Part shown: piece by piece, positions 1 through 6,892 of the stretch
Numbering within the stretch: the first letter of the stretch is position 1
How the letters are laid out: each line of letters opens with the position of its first letter
Source: JAWVYT01 sp046483065
Lineage (GTDB): Bacteria; Gemmatimonadota; Gemmatimonadetes; Longimicrobiales; RSA9
Reading direction: 5' to 3'
Assembly (NCBI GenBank): GCA_046483065.1
Contig: JAWODW010000022.1
Location: forward strand, 1-64,000
DNA: 64,000 nt
The notes under the pieces: generated by a model
Told to the model about the DNA's origin: nothing
The model's database searches: none
What the model saw: the letters and a program-made list of their open reading frames with translations, nothing else
Translations under genes and position numbers: made by a program

Positions 1-114
1 CTCGGCAGTGATAGGATTTTCATGATGAAGGATATGTTCTCTGTTGAAAAGGCAATCGAACAAGGTGCTGAGGAGTTCACTGATGAGATTGATGTTGATA
101 GATTGATCTTATAG
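1..114 (+). CDS. C-terminal end of an unidentified archaeal protein
   Basis: An open frame runs from the first base of the window to a TAG stop and encodes 37 residues ending EIDVDRLIL. The start lies outside the window. The residues are acidic and AT-rich in codon use, like the rest of the first 5 kb. No domain can be recognised in so short a piece. An internal ATG (residue 8) could start a tiny peptide, but a truncated longer gene is more likely. Confidence 0.35.
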   Translation, partial: LGSDRIFMMKDMFSVEKAIEQGAEEFTDEIDVDRLIL

Positions 115-205
115 TCTTTATCAATACTTTCAATGACCCTTTCTTCAGCTTATAATAGCTAAAGGTACTTTAGGGTTTTAGAACGACGCTCAATACGGGG
201 GAACT

Positions 206-239
206 GCCAGAAAGGGTGCATCCCGCTCTTTCTTCTGGC
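206..239. other. Stem-loop in a 219-bp gap (115-333)
   Basis: The arms gccagaa and ttctggc pair perfectly over 7 bp around a 20-base loop and are followed by tttt-rich sequence. The hairpin lies between the end of the first fragment and the 3' end of the leftward gene at 334-795. It may be a transcript end or a small structured RNA; nothing else is visible in this gap. Confidence 0.25.
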
Positions 240-333
240 TTTTCTGCCAAGATGAGGTTAAGATTTTTTGAAGTTTTTATAAGTTTTTTAATGCGATGAA
301 AATTTAGAAAAATAATTTAAATTATGGCATTTT

Positions 334-795
334 TCAACTAATAAATTCTTTTATAATATCCCATTTTTCTAGATATTTATCTTTTTCGCTTTCATTTATT
401 TCGAATGTTATCCAATTACCATCATCACACCATTCATAAGCATCCACGTATTTTTTTATCTCTTTGACGGGTATTACAAAGAATTGAGGATTCCCTTTGT
501 TAAGATTAACAAGTACATAGATGAACTTTTCACCCTTGATTTTATTTATCTTAGCACCAATAGAAAATTTATAATAATTTTCTGGATGCTGGTCTGTTTT
601 TCTCTTCATTTCAACATATGCATCTTCACTTGATTTTACTTGAATTGGTAATCCTCCAAACATTCCAGTTTCTTCACCAATCAATATATCAAATAATTCC
701 ATTCCTTCAGGAGCTTTTGTTGCCATGTAGCCTTTTTCATATAATTTTGCAAGGGTATAATATTCTCCCGCTAGTTGACATAATTTTTTATCCAT
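334..795 (-). CDS. PD-(D/E)XK nuclease-like protein of unknown function
   Basis: The 153-residue product has the layout of small restriction-endonuclease-fold proteins: an N-terminal helix LAGEYYTLAKLYEKGY carrying a conserved-type Glu, then ELFDILIG (Asp of motif II) and LPIQVKSS (the Q-x-K motif III) at about residues 34-55, followed by a beta-rich C-terminal half. That pattern matches families annotated as PDDEXK-like hypothetical proteins. No partner methylase or helicase is adjacent, so a restriction role cannot be claimed. The start ATG at 795 is the only reasonable one. Codon use is AT-rich and archaeal-like. Confidence 0.6.
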   Translation of the reverse strand: MDKKLCQLAGEYYTLAKLYEKGYMATKAPEGMELFDILIGEETGMFGGLPIQVKSSEDAYVEMKRKTDQHPENYYKFSIGAKINKIKGEKFIYVLVNLNKGNPQFFVIPVKEIKKYVDAYEWCDDGNWITFEINESEKDKYLEKWDIIKEFIS

Positions 796-916
796 GGGTT
801 TTTTACTTCCTGTTATTTGATGTTATCTTATAACTTAATTAAAAGGTTATGATTACTCGTTTATCTTTGGTTTAAAGAGCATAACTCAATTGAGGGGAGA
901 AAATGAAAAGGTCAAC

Positions 917-1021
917 ATGAAAGCAGTTTATGATGTATTTGACGATGCAATGAGCAAGCTAACTGTGGAAGAATGCAAAGAGCTTGTCAAATTGGTGAAC
1001 AAGGAAATCGCGGATAGTTAA
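917..1021 (+). CDS. Possible 34-residue protein, unknown
   Basis: A short frame starts at ATG 917 and gives MKAVYDVFDDAMSKLTVEE and then about 15 more mostly helical, charged residues before TAA. A purine-rich gagggga stretch lies about 15 bases upstream. The composition looks like a real small helical protein rather than a random frame, but there is no recognisable family and the surrounding DNA is decayed. Confidence 0.3.
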   Translation: MKAVYDVFDDAMSKLTVEECKELVKLVNKEIADS

Positions 1022-1033
1022 TGCAAAAGACAT

Positions 1034-1123
1034 CTATTCTAGTTTGATAGGTTCTCCATGCTTATCAACAAAACCATGACTCTTGCAATAATAAATCTCT
1101 TCATCAATTAAACGTGATGTCAT
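1034..1123 (-). CDS. Small Cys-containing ORF or gene remnant
   Basis: A leftward 29-codon frame reads MTSRLIDEEIYYCKSHGFVD and ends KHGEPIKLE. The frame stays open a little upstream (LYDFPCCKSL), so the peptide may be the tail of a longer gene that has lost its start. The Cys and His residues could suggest a metal-binding piece, but this is not established. It overlaps the start of a rightward HTH-like remnant, so at most one of the two is probably real. Confidence 0.2.
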   Translation of the reverse strand: MTSRLIDEEIYYCKSHGFVDKHGEPIKLE

Positions 1124-1268
1124 CAAACTCTTACAACAAGGAAAATCATACAGCTACATATCAGAACACGTAACATACAAAGCGAAATACGGCAAGGTCA
1201 AACACGTATCAACGTCTTTTATAAGTAATGTTAGTAAATCGTTATCCACGAAAGGTGATGCAAAATAA
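1095..1268 (+). pseudogene. Helix-turn-helix remnant
   Basis: A frame lacking an ATG encodes SIKRDVIKLLQQGKSYSYIS, which has the spacing of a helix-turn-helix (IKLLQQGKS, then YISEHV), as found at the N-terminus of transposases and resolvases. It continues to KGDAK and a TAA. There is no start codon and no downstream catalytic domain, so it is read as a decayed fragment, perhaps of a mobile element. Confidence 0.25.
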
Positions 1269-1370
1269 CGCCTTATCATTTGATATCAAATCCCTATTCT
1301 GTTGATTGTTACTTCAGTGGATAGGATTGTAGTATTCATATCATCATAACTATTGCCATCACCAAACTAA

Positions 1371-1523
1371 ACCTATAAGCAAACAATAATAGATATACTT
1401 GCGAAGAACCCTGAAGGTTTAGATTTACAAGATATTTATCATAATGTCTCTATTAAAAAAAAACTGCTCTGAAAATTGGAAGAGTATAGTCAGAAATACG
1501 CTTCATTTCTCAAGATATCCTAA
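1371..1523 (+). pseudogene. Winged-helix-like remnant with an internal stop
   Basis: The frame begins directly after a TAA and reads TIIDILAKNPEGLDLQDIYH, a sequence like an archaeal winged helix (helix, turn, EGL, second helix). An in-frame TGA at 1470-1472 interrupts it, after which KLEEYSQKYASFLKIS continues in the same frame. It has no ATG and a 9-base A run beside the stop. A degenerate regulator gene is the simplest reading. The remaining bases between 1022 and 1628 show nothing else. Confidence 0.3.
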
Positions 1524-1628
1524 TAAAAAAAGATTATTTTATAAAATAAATAATCTTTGGAAATTAAGTAAAAAATAAATTGAAGACAGCGAAAAAGAAA
1601 GAGTGGATATATAAGTAATAACCTGTAT

Positions 1629-1873
1629 ATGCACTTGGATGGGATGCAGAAAAGCGAAGATATAGGTGCCACTATCGATATAAGAAGACATATTATTGTT
1701 AGGGCTCTAAGAAGAAGCAGGATTAGAAAAAAGATTGCAGAATATCTTTTTGATATAACCCTAGTAGTAGTTATACTTCTGAAATAGCCTATAATGTAAG
1801 AACTACATCTACAAGTGTAATAGGTGCTATGAGGGGAATGGGTTCTCGTTATAAAGAAGCCATTACGATATGA
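1629..1873 (+). pseudogene. Frameshifted archaeal HTH protein
   Basis: From ATG 1629 the frame reads RALRRSRIRKKIAEYLFDI and then runs into a stop. Adding one A in gatataaccc (about 1755-1765) restores DINPSSSYTSEIAYNVRTTS and TSVIGAMRGMGSRYKEAITI up to the TGA at 1871. The recovered 81-residue sequence resembles archaeal winged-HTH proteins by eye. It is therefore a gene broken by a single-base deletion, or a sequencing error. It ends about 48 bases before the ATP-grasp gene. Confidence 0.5.
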
Positions 1874-1920
1874 AAAAGATTGAGTGGAGAAAAGGGGAAG
1901 GATGAACTAGAGGGGGGCCT

Positions 1921-2997
1921 ATGATGCAAAAAGAAAAAATATTCATTGTAGGAACAGCCGGTGCTGGAGAAAGCACCGTGGATATATTAAAAGAAAAAGA
2001 AAACGCAATATTCATTCCGTATTCAAATTTATTTTCTAACAATAAAAAAATAGCTACAGGGGCAAACGTTTATTTTGGTTTTCCCTATGAATTATGGGAT
2101 AATGTAGTAGAAGTGAAAGACGTTTTATATGGTTGCGAAGATTATGGGGATGCAATAAGAGGCTTGGTATCAAAACTTGAAAATCAACTTTTTACAAGAT
2201 TTCCTGGTGCGCTATATGTGAATCAACCTTCTTCGATTATTCTTGAAAGAGATAAAAAACTAGCCAAAAAAATAGTCCAAGAACAAGGGTTATTAGTGGC
2301 GGAAGAACTTCCAAAAGATGTCGATACAGTTTTAAATTCAATTTATTCAGAAGAGCCTGTTTATGTAAAAGCAAGATATGGTTCCATGGGTAAAGGAATA
2401 TCTTATTTCAGCGAAAAAAAATGGACGACTAATTTTAACTACAATCCTAAAAAAGGAACTATAAACAATCATTATGTTGATACTAATTGGAAAGAAATAG
2501 ATATAACTGGAGCTATAGACTTTCTAAAAAAAATATTAGAACACGATGTCATTGTAGAAAAAGCAATACTTAATCCTACTGTTAACGGATTAAAATTTGA
2601 TTACAGAGTTAATTCAGTTTTTGGATTTACACATCCTGATTTATCTCATGCGAGGATGACTGATAATTCATCTATTACAAATATGTCTCAAGGTGGAAAA
2701 TATATGTCTTTTGAAGATATACAAAAAATTGTTCCTCTGTCTTCTTTAGAACAAGCACTTAAATTAATTGGTGATGCATCTATGGCTGCAGGTTTTAATC
2801 TTTCAGGAGGGGATGTTTTATTTAAAGGAAAAGATTATAAACCTATGTTTTTGGAACTTAATAGTTTTCCTGGTTTGGAAATTTCTAGTGAGCTTGACAG
2901 AAAAGTTATTGATAAATTTTATCATACTTGGACAAGCGGTTTTAAAAATGAAAGGCATAGAAAATCCTTGCAGGATTTTCTGTTTAAGCCCTGTTAA
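1921..2997 (+). CDS. ATP-grasp (RimK / glutathione-synthetase-like) ligase
   Basis: The 358-residue protein has ATP-grasp landmarks: YVKARYGSMGKGI at about 148-160 (ATP-binding Lys and glycine-rich loop), DYRVNS at about 228-233, and FLELNSFPGLE at about 310-320 (metal-binding Glu/Asn). Such enzymes join a carboxylate to an amine or thiol using ATP. The substrate cannot be deduced. The N-terminus GTAGAGEST resembles a P-loop but has Glu where the Lys should be. The start at ATG 1921 is followed at once by a second ATG and preceded by gagggggg, a strong ribosome site. Neighbours are broken genes, so there is no operon clue. Confidence 0.65.
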   Translation: MMQKEKIFIVGTAGAGESTVDILKEKENAIFIPYSNLFSNNKKIATGANVYFGFPYELWDNVVEVKDVLYGCEDYGDAIRGLVSKLENQLFTRFPGALYVNQPSSIILERDKKLAKKIVQEQGLLVAEELPKDVDTVLNSIYSEEPVYVKARYGSMGKGISYFSEKKWTTNFNYNPKKGTINNHYVDTNWKEIDITGAIDFLKKILEHDVIVEKAILNPTVNGLKFDYRVNSVFGFTHPDLSHARMTDNSSITNMSQGGKYMSFEDIQKIVPLSSLEQALKLIGDASMAAGFNLSGGDVLFKGKDYKPMFLELNSFPGLEISSELDRKVIDKFYHTWTSGFKNERHRKSLQDFLFKPC

Positions 2998-3126
2998 ATC
3001 CTCCGAACAAAATCTATGGTTCTATCTTGATTGCTTTTCTTGCTCAATTGGTGATCAGCTTGCTTCGTTTTAAGCACGAAGCATTATGTTGTGTTTCTAC
3101 AAAATTTATCAAGCAGAGCTTGAAAA

Positions 3127-3339
3127 ATTTCGCACTTACCGTGATTATGGGTAAACATGGGGTGAAAAGAAGGGTGTTTTCTAATTTCGATTGGATCAAT
3201 ACCCTCATTTTTTGTGGAAAAGACCCAGGATGATAGGTTTTTCAGCCAATATCCTGGCTGAAAACATAGTGAAAAGTGTGATGTGCGAAATGTGTTCTAA
3301 TCAAAAAAAGAAGCAGAATTTAAAATGAAGTGCGAAATT
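3127..3339. repeat. Small inverted-repeat element (MITE-like) interrupting dprA
   Basis: The sequence aatttcgcactt at 3127-3138 is repeated inverted as aagtgcgaaatt at about 3328-3339, bounding about 213 bp with no convincing gene. The right end lies exactly where the dprA-like frame stops matching. This is the layout of a small non-autonomous element. A direct target duplication was not identified. Confidence 0.4.
3239..3264. other. Perfect 10-bp stem-loop
   Basis: ttttcagcca and tggctgaaaa pair over 10 bp around the 6-base loop atatcc. It sits inside the inverted-repeat element at 3127-3339. It may be a transcript terminator carried by the element or part of its structure. Confidence 0.45.
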
Positions 3340-3342
3340 CAG

Positions 3343-3624
3343 GATTGTATCTCCATTTCTTTCTAATGTAGTTTCATGGGCGACTGTATCTATTCCTTCA
3401 GCAAGTCCACTTATTATACAAAAACCATCTTCAACCAATTTTGTAATGATATCAACCGTTGATTTTTCACTAAATTCACATGGTTTCCTAGTCCCTACAA
3501 TTGCAACCGCCTTTTTTTGTAAAAGTTCTAAATTCTCTTTAACATGAATCAAAAAAGGAGGGTCTTGGATTTCTTTGAGTTGCTGAGGATAGAGTGGATC
3601 ATAAATTGAAATAACTTTAACAAT
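3343..3624 (-). pseudogene. dprA: Truncated DprA/Smf-like DNA-processing protein
   Basis: Reading leftward the frame gives VKVISIYDPLYPQQLKEIQD, then KKAVAIVGTRKPCEFSE and IISGLAEGIDTVAH. These are the N-terminal strand and Rossmann-like motifs (VGTR, SGxAxGID) of DprA, which binds single-stranded DNA and loads recombinase. Matching residues end at GDTI, where the inverted-repeat element begins and the frame runs into a nonsense tail. No ATG, GTG or TTG precedes VKVIS; the first ATG in frame (3552) would omit part of the domain. Both ends are therefore lost. It lies just downstream of the TFB gene on the same strand. Confidence 0.6.
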
Positions 3625-3658
3625 TAAAAAGAAGAGTAAATAGGTAGAACGACAAACC

Positions 3659-4603
3659 CTACAGGATGATGTCTATATCTAGTTTTTCTGCAATCTCTTT
3701 GTAGCGATTTCGAATGGTGACTTCTGTGACCCTGGCTACCTCTGCCACTTCGCGTTGTGTCCTTCGTTCACCACAAAGTACAGATGCAATATAGAGCGAG
3801 GCTGCTGCTATACCAGTTGGGCCACGTCCAATAGTAAGTTCTTGGTGCGCAGCTTTTTGTAATATCTCTAATGTCTTCGCTTGCACATCGCTGCTAAGTT
3901 TTAATTCACTGCAGAACCTTGAAACATAATCTTCTGGCGAAGTAGGCAACAATTTTAATCCTAATTCACGGGAGACATATCGATAGGTCCTTCCGATTTC
4001 TTTCCTAGATATGTGTGCTATGTTACTTATTTCATCAAGCGTACGTGGCACATTGCACTGCCTGCATGCTGCATACAATGTTGCAGCAGTAACACCTTCT
4101 ATGCTTCTACCACGGACTAATTTCTTCAATGCTGCTTTTCTATAAATCATCGCCGCTGTTTCTCGTACTGTTCTTGGTAGGCCTATGCTTGATGCCATTC
4201 TATCAAGCGCAGAAAGAGCTATTGCTAGGTTCTTCTCTGTGGAATCACTGATCCTAACTCTCCTCTGCCATTTCCTTAAACGAAATACCTGTGCTCTGTT
4301 TCTAGTTGGTATTGATTTTCCATAAGAATCTCGGTTTTTCCAACCAATTATAGTAGAAAGACCTTTATCATGAATAGTATAGGTCATCGGCGCTCCTGTT
4401 CGTGCACGTTTTTCACGTTGGTCACTGTCGAATGCACGCCACTCAGGGCCATGATCAATGAGTTCCTCATCAAGAACAAGCCCACAATCCTTGCAAATTA
4501 ATTCCGCTCTAGAATAATCCCTACTAAGATTTTTACTCTTGCATTTAGGACATTGCGTAATTTCTTCGATTTTCTGTTTTTCTTTTTTAACCAAACAAAT
4601 CAA
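3659..4603 (-). CDS. tfb: Archaeal transcription initiation factor B (TFB)
   Basis: The protein (about 314 residues) is a full-length archaeal TFIIB homologue, which binds the TATA-TBP complex and recruits RNA polymerase. An N-terminal zinc ribbon CPKCKSKN...LICKDCG (about 18-40) is followed by the B-reader/linker segment EWRAFDSDQREKRARTGAP and two cyclin-like repeats, each ending in a helix-turn-helix (first near RTLDEISNIAHISRKEIGR, second near RTQREVAEVARVTEVTIR). The start appears to be TTG at 4603; a second TTG nine bases downstream is also possible. It is the clearest proof that this end of the window is archaeal. Confidence 0.95.
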   Translation of the reverse strand: MICLVKKEKQKIEEITQCPKCKSKNLSRDYSRAELICKDCGLVLDEELIDHGPEWRAFDSDQREKRARTGAPMTYTIHDKGLSTIIGWKNRDSYGKSIPTRNRAQVFRLRKWQRRVRISDSTEKNLAIALSALDRMASSIGLPRTVRETAAMIYRKAALKKLVRGRSIEGVTAATLYAACRQCNVPRTLDEISNIAHISRKEIGRTYRYVSRELGLKLLPTSPEDYVSRFCSELKLSSDVQAKTLEILQKAAHQELTIGRGPTGIAAASLYIASVLCGERRTQREVAEVARVTEVTIRNRYKEIAEKLDIDIIL

Positions 4604-4632
4604 TTCCTGGGTATTCTTTAACTTATCTGCGG

Positions 4633-5208
4633 TTAGGCTATATAAATATTCATACGCAGAAGTTTTTGAGAATTTGTGTAACTTAAAGAGATATGTCGCC
4701 CCTTTCTTGAAATGGTTAACACGTTCTCTAATTTAAGTGCTTTCACAAATCGTTCATACCAAGAACCATCTCGCTTACCACTAAAACGTACCTCTGGATA
4801 GGTATCAATACGGGAATGATATTTCCCGTTGTTATACCAGTGATCGTACACCTGTATCCATTGATTGATCAGTTTCTGATCTCTACTGCGTTCAAGTTTA
4901 TGAAACAAGAACCGTTTCAATCCTTTCTGATAAGCACTGAGTTTCCTCATGGTCTGCGGATGATGGATACTCGTCCAGATATGCTTCTTTTTTACAAAGC
5001 GTTCACAATATTTCCGCATCGCTGCATTCTTCCGGCTGAATTGACTGCCGTTATCTGTTAACAAATGCTCAAAATGTGTGGTGATCAATGTTTTCATTCC
5101 TTGAATAATGGTGTCATCTTCACCGTTCTTCAATGCTAATGACCATCCTTTCCGGGAGTAATCATCAAGCATGGTCAAAATCGTGATGCGGAGACCATCG
5201 AGTTCGAC
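4633..5208 (-). pseudogene. DDE (rve-type) transposase, C-terminal part only
   Basis: About 190 residues of an integrase-core transposase remain. ILTMLDDYSRKGWSLAL carries the first catalytic Asp region, LLTDNGSQFSRKNAAMRKYC the second Asp, and HHPQTMRKLSAYQKGLKRF is where the third acidic residue is expected. In this piece no Glu is evident at that position (RKLSAY). The tail includes a typical YDHWYNNGKYHSRIDTYPE stretch. The N-terminal HTH part is missing because the frame runs into GC-rich bacterial DNA at about 5181-5208; residues farther upstream in this frame are antisense to trkA. Confidence 0.75.
4639..4647 (-). promoter_or_regulatory. Candidate archaeal TATA box for tfb
   Basis: On the minus strand atttatata lies 36 to 44 bases upstream of the tfb start, which would place transcription start about a dozen bases before it. 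The motif coincides with the last codons of the transposase (MNIYIA), so the mobile element may supply this promoter. No mapping data support it. Confidence 0.35.
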
Positions 5209-5210
5209 GT
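5181..5210. other. Archaeal/bacterial sequence joint
   Basis: To the left, DNA is AT-rich and encodes a transposase on the minus strand. To the right it is GC-rich and encodes TrkA on the plus strand. The bases cgtgatgcggagaccatcga, continuing to about gttcgac, can be read as either protein (VELDGLRIT leftward, RDAETIEFD rightward), so the exact breakpoint is hidden in about 25 bp of shared sequence. Both genes are cut here. Confidence 0.8.
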
Positions 5211-5403
5211 ACGGGAGGGCGCCCGCATCGCGGGGCGCAGGCTGATGGACGTGACCTTCCCGGAGGGGTCGATCGTGGGTGCCATTCTCCGTGACGAGCA
5301 GGTCATCACCCCCCGTGGCCGCCACGAGATCGAGGTGGGGGACAGGGTGGTGATCTTCGCGCTCCCGGACGCCATCGGTGACATCGAGCGGCTCTTCTCA
5401 TGA
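5182..5403 (+). CDS. trkA: TrkA C-terminal fragment (RCK_C domain), 5' end missing
   Basis: The frame reads ETIEFDVREGARIAGRRLMD, then VGAILRDEQVITPRGRHEIE and VGDRVVIFALPDAIGDIERL before TGA. This is the RCK_C/TrkA_C ligand-binding domain of the peripheral regulatory subunit of Trk potassium uptake. The NAD-binding RCK_N parts are absent because the sequence changes organism at about 5190. Its stop overlaps the trkH start (ATGA), the usual trkA-trkH coupling. Confidence 0.85.
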   Translation, partial: RDAETIEFDVREGARIAGRRLMDVTFPEGSIVGAILRDEQVITPRGRHEIEVGDRVVIFALPDAIGDIERLFS

Positions 5404-6863
5404 GGCTGCGGCACCTGGTCCACGTAGTCAGCCTGATGCTCCTCGCCATAGCCGGCGCACTGGCGGTGACGACCGTGGTGGCGTTCATCTACGGCGACGG
5501 GGACGGCGTGGCCTTCGTGATCGCCACCGCCATTCCGCTGGTCCTCGGTGCTCTGGGCTATCGGTTCACCGACGTGACCCGGGACCTGAGCGTGAAGGAG
5601 GGCTACGCCGTCGTCGCGTTCGCATGGCTCAGCGTGGGACTCGTCGGGTCGCTGCCGTTCGTGCTGACCGGCGTGGTCGATTCGCCTGTGGCGGCCGTAT
5701 TCGAGTCCATCTCGGGATTCACCACCACGGGAGCCACAGTGTTCGGCGACATCGAGGCGCTGCCCCACGGCGTTCTCCTCTGGCGGTCGTTCACCCAGTG
5801 GCTGGGCGGCATGGGGATCATCGTGCTGGGGATCGCGGTGCTCCCGTACCTGGGCGTGGGTGGGATGCAGCTCTTCCGGGCGGAGGTCCCCGGACCCACA
5901 CCGGAGCGGCTCCAGCCCCGGATCGCCCAGACGGCCAAGCTCCTCTGGTACGTCTACGCCGGGATCACCGGGGCCCAGGTGATACTCTACCTCTTCGGTG
6001 GGCTGTCCGTCTTCGATGCCGTCGCCCACGCCTTCACCACCATGTCGACCGGGGGATTCTCCCCCAAGTCCGCCTCCATCGCCGCCTTCGACTCGGCCTA
6101 TGTCCAGTATGTGACCATCGTGTTCATGTTCCTGGCAGGGGTGAATTTCGCGCTCCACTACCGGGCTGTGGCGAGCCGGGGCAGGGTGTACGTCCAGGAC
6201 GCGGAGTTCCGGTTCTTCGCCGCGGTGCTCCTCGGCGCGGTGCTTCTCGTGGCCGCCCTGGTCTTCCTGGCCGGTGGGGCAGAGGAGGTGGGCACCGAGC
6301 GGGTGGTGCGGGACGCCCTCTTCCAGGTGGTGTCCATCGGGACCACCACCGGCTATGTGACCCGGGACTATGAGCTCTGGCCCCTGGGGGCCCAGCTCGT
6401 GCTCCTGGGCCTCATGTTCATGGGCGGGATGAGCGGCTCCACGGGCGGCGGCGCCAAGACCGTCCGGATCCACGTTCTGCTGCGTCACGTGGTGGCCGAG
6501 TTCAAGAAGAGCGTGCATCCCCGGGCCGTGGTCGCGACGCGGGTCGGGGACAAGGTGGTGGGTGAGAGCGTGCTGCTGAACGTCCTGGCGTTCCTGCTCC
6601 TCTTCTTCATCCTGTACGCAGCCGGCGTACTCGTGCTCGGGCTCCTGGGCCATGATCTGGCGACGGCCGTGGGGGCCAGCGCAGCCGCCATCGGGAATAT
6701 CGGGCCAGGGCTGGGAGAAGTGGGGGCGGTGGACAACTACGGATGGATGGGACCGAGCTCCCACATCGTGCTGATGTTCCTCATGGTGGCTGGCCGCCTG
6801 GAGCTCTTCACGATCCTGCTCCTCTTCCACCCGGACCTCTGGCGCGGCGCCCGCTGGAAGTAG
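5400..6863 (+). CDS. trkH: TrkH-type potassium uptake membrane subunit
   Basis: The 487-residue inner-membrane protein is the pore of the Trk/Ktr potassium transporter. It shows four membrane-pore-membrane repeats, each with a filter glycine: SGFTTTGATV (about 105), MSTGGFSPKS (about 215), SIGTTTGYVT (about 312) and AIGNIGPGLG (about 430). GGMSGSTGGGAKTVRIH before the last repeats is the conserved loop. Length is normal. It starts at ATG 5400, overlapping the trkA stop, so the two are co-translated. Confidence 0.95.
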   Translation: MRLRHLVHVVSLMLLAIAGALAVTTVVAFIYGDGDGVAFVIATAIPLVLGALGYRFTDVTRDLSVKEGYAVVAFAWLSVGLVGSLPFVLTGVVDSPVAAVFESISGFTTTGATVFGDIEALPHGVLLWRSFTQWLGGMGIIVLGIAVLPYLGVGGMQLFRAEVPGPTPERLQPRIAQTAKLLWYVYAGITGAQVILYLFGGLSVFDAVAHAFTTMSTGGFSPKSASIAAFDSAYVQYVTIVFMFLAGVNFALHYRAVASRGRVYVQDAEFRFFAAVLLGAVLLVAALVFLAGGAEEVGTERVVRDALFQVVSIGTTTGYVTRDYELWPLGAQLVLLGLMFMGGMSGSTGGGAKTVRIHVLLRHVVAEFKKSVHPRAVVATRVGDKVVGESVLLNVLAFLLLFFILYAAGVLVLGLLGHDLATAVGASAAAIGNIGPGLGEVGAVDNYGWMGPSSHIVLMFLMVAGRLELFTILLLFHPDLWRGARWK

Positions 6864-6864
6864 G

Positions 6865-6892
6865 GAAGCCCCTACGTAGAAGCCCCTACGTA
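6865..6892. repeat. Exact 14-bp tandem duplication between convergent genes
   Basis: gaagcccctacgta occurs twice in direct succession and fills almost the whole 29-bp gap between the trkH stop and the stop of the leftward gene at 6893. Each copy contains the palindrome tacgta. It may be a recent slippage duplication. Confidence 0.7.

Noticed and set aside
3027..3233. 68-residue rightward frame after the ATP-grasp gene
   Set aside because: It crosses the inverted-repeat element boundary, has no family similarity and an uneven composition.
1..5190. Genuine transfer of an archaeal segment into the bacterium
   Set aside because: A whole 5 kb with native archaeal composition, archaeal promoter-type sequence and a general archaeal factor, ending inside trkA within microhomology, is better explained by a false joint. 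It is kept only as a minor alternative.
5175..6830. Long leftward frame (551 residues) opposite trkH, rich in Glu, His and Gly
   Set aside because: It is the antisense of a clear TrkH and has shadow-frame composition; no motif is present. Similar long antisense frames lie opposite citrate synthase/pepA (10300-12612), dnaB/radA (18743-21175) and nuoK/nuoL (55127-57184) and are rejected for the same reason.
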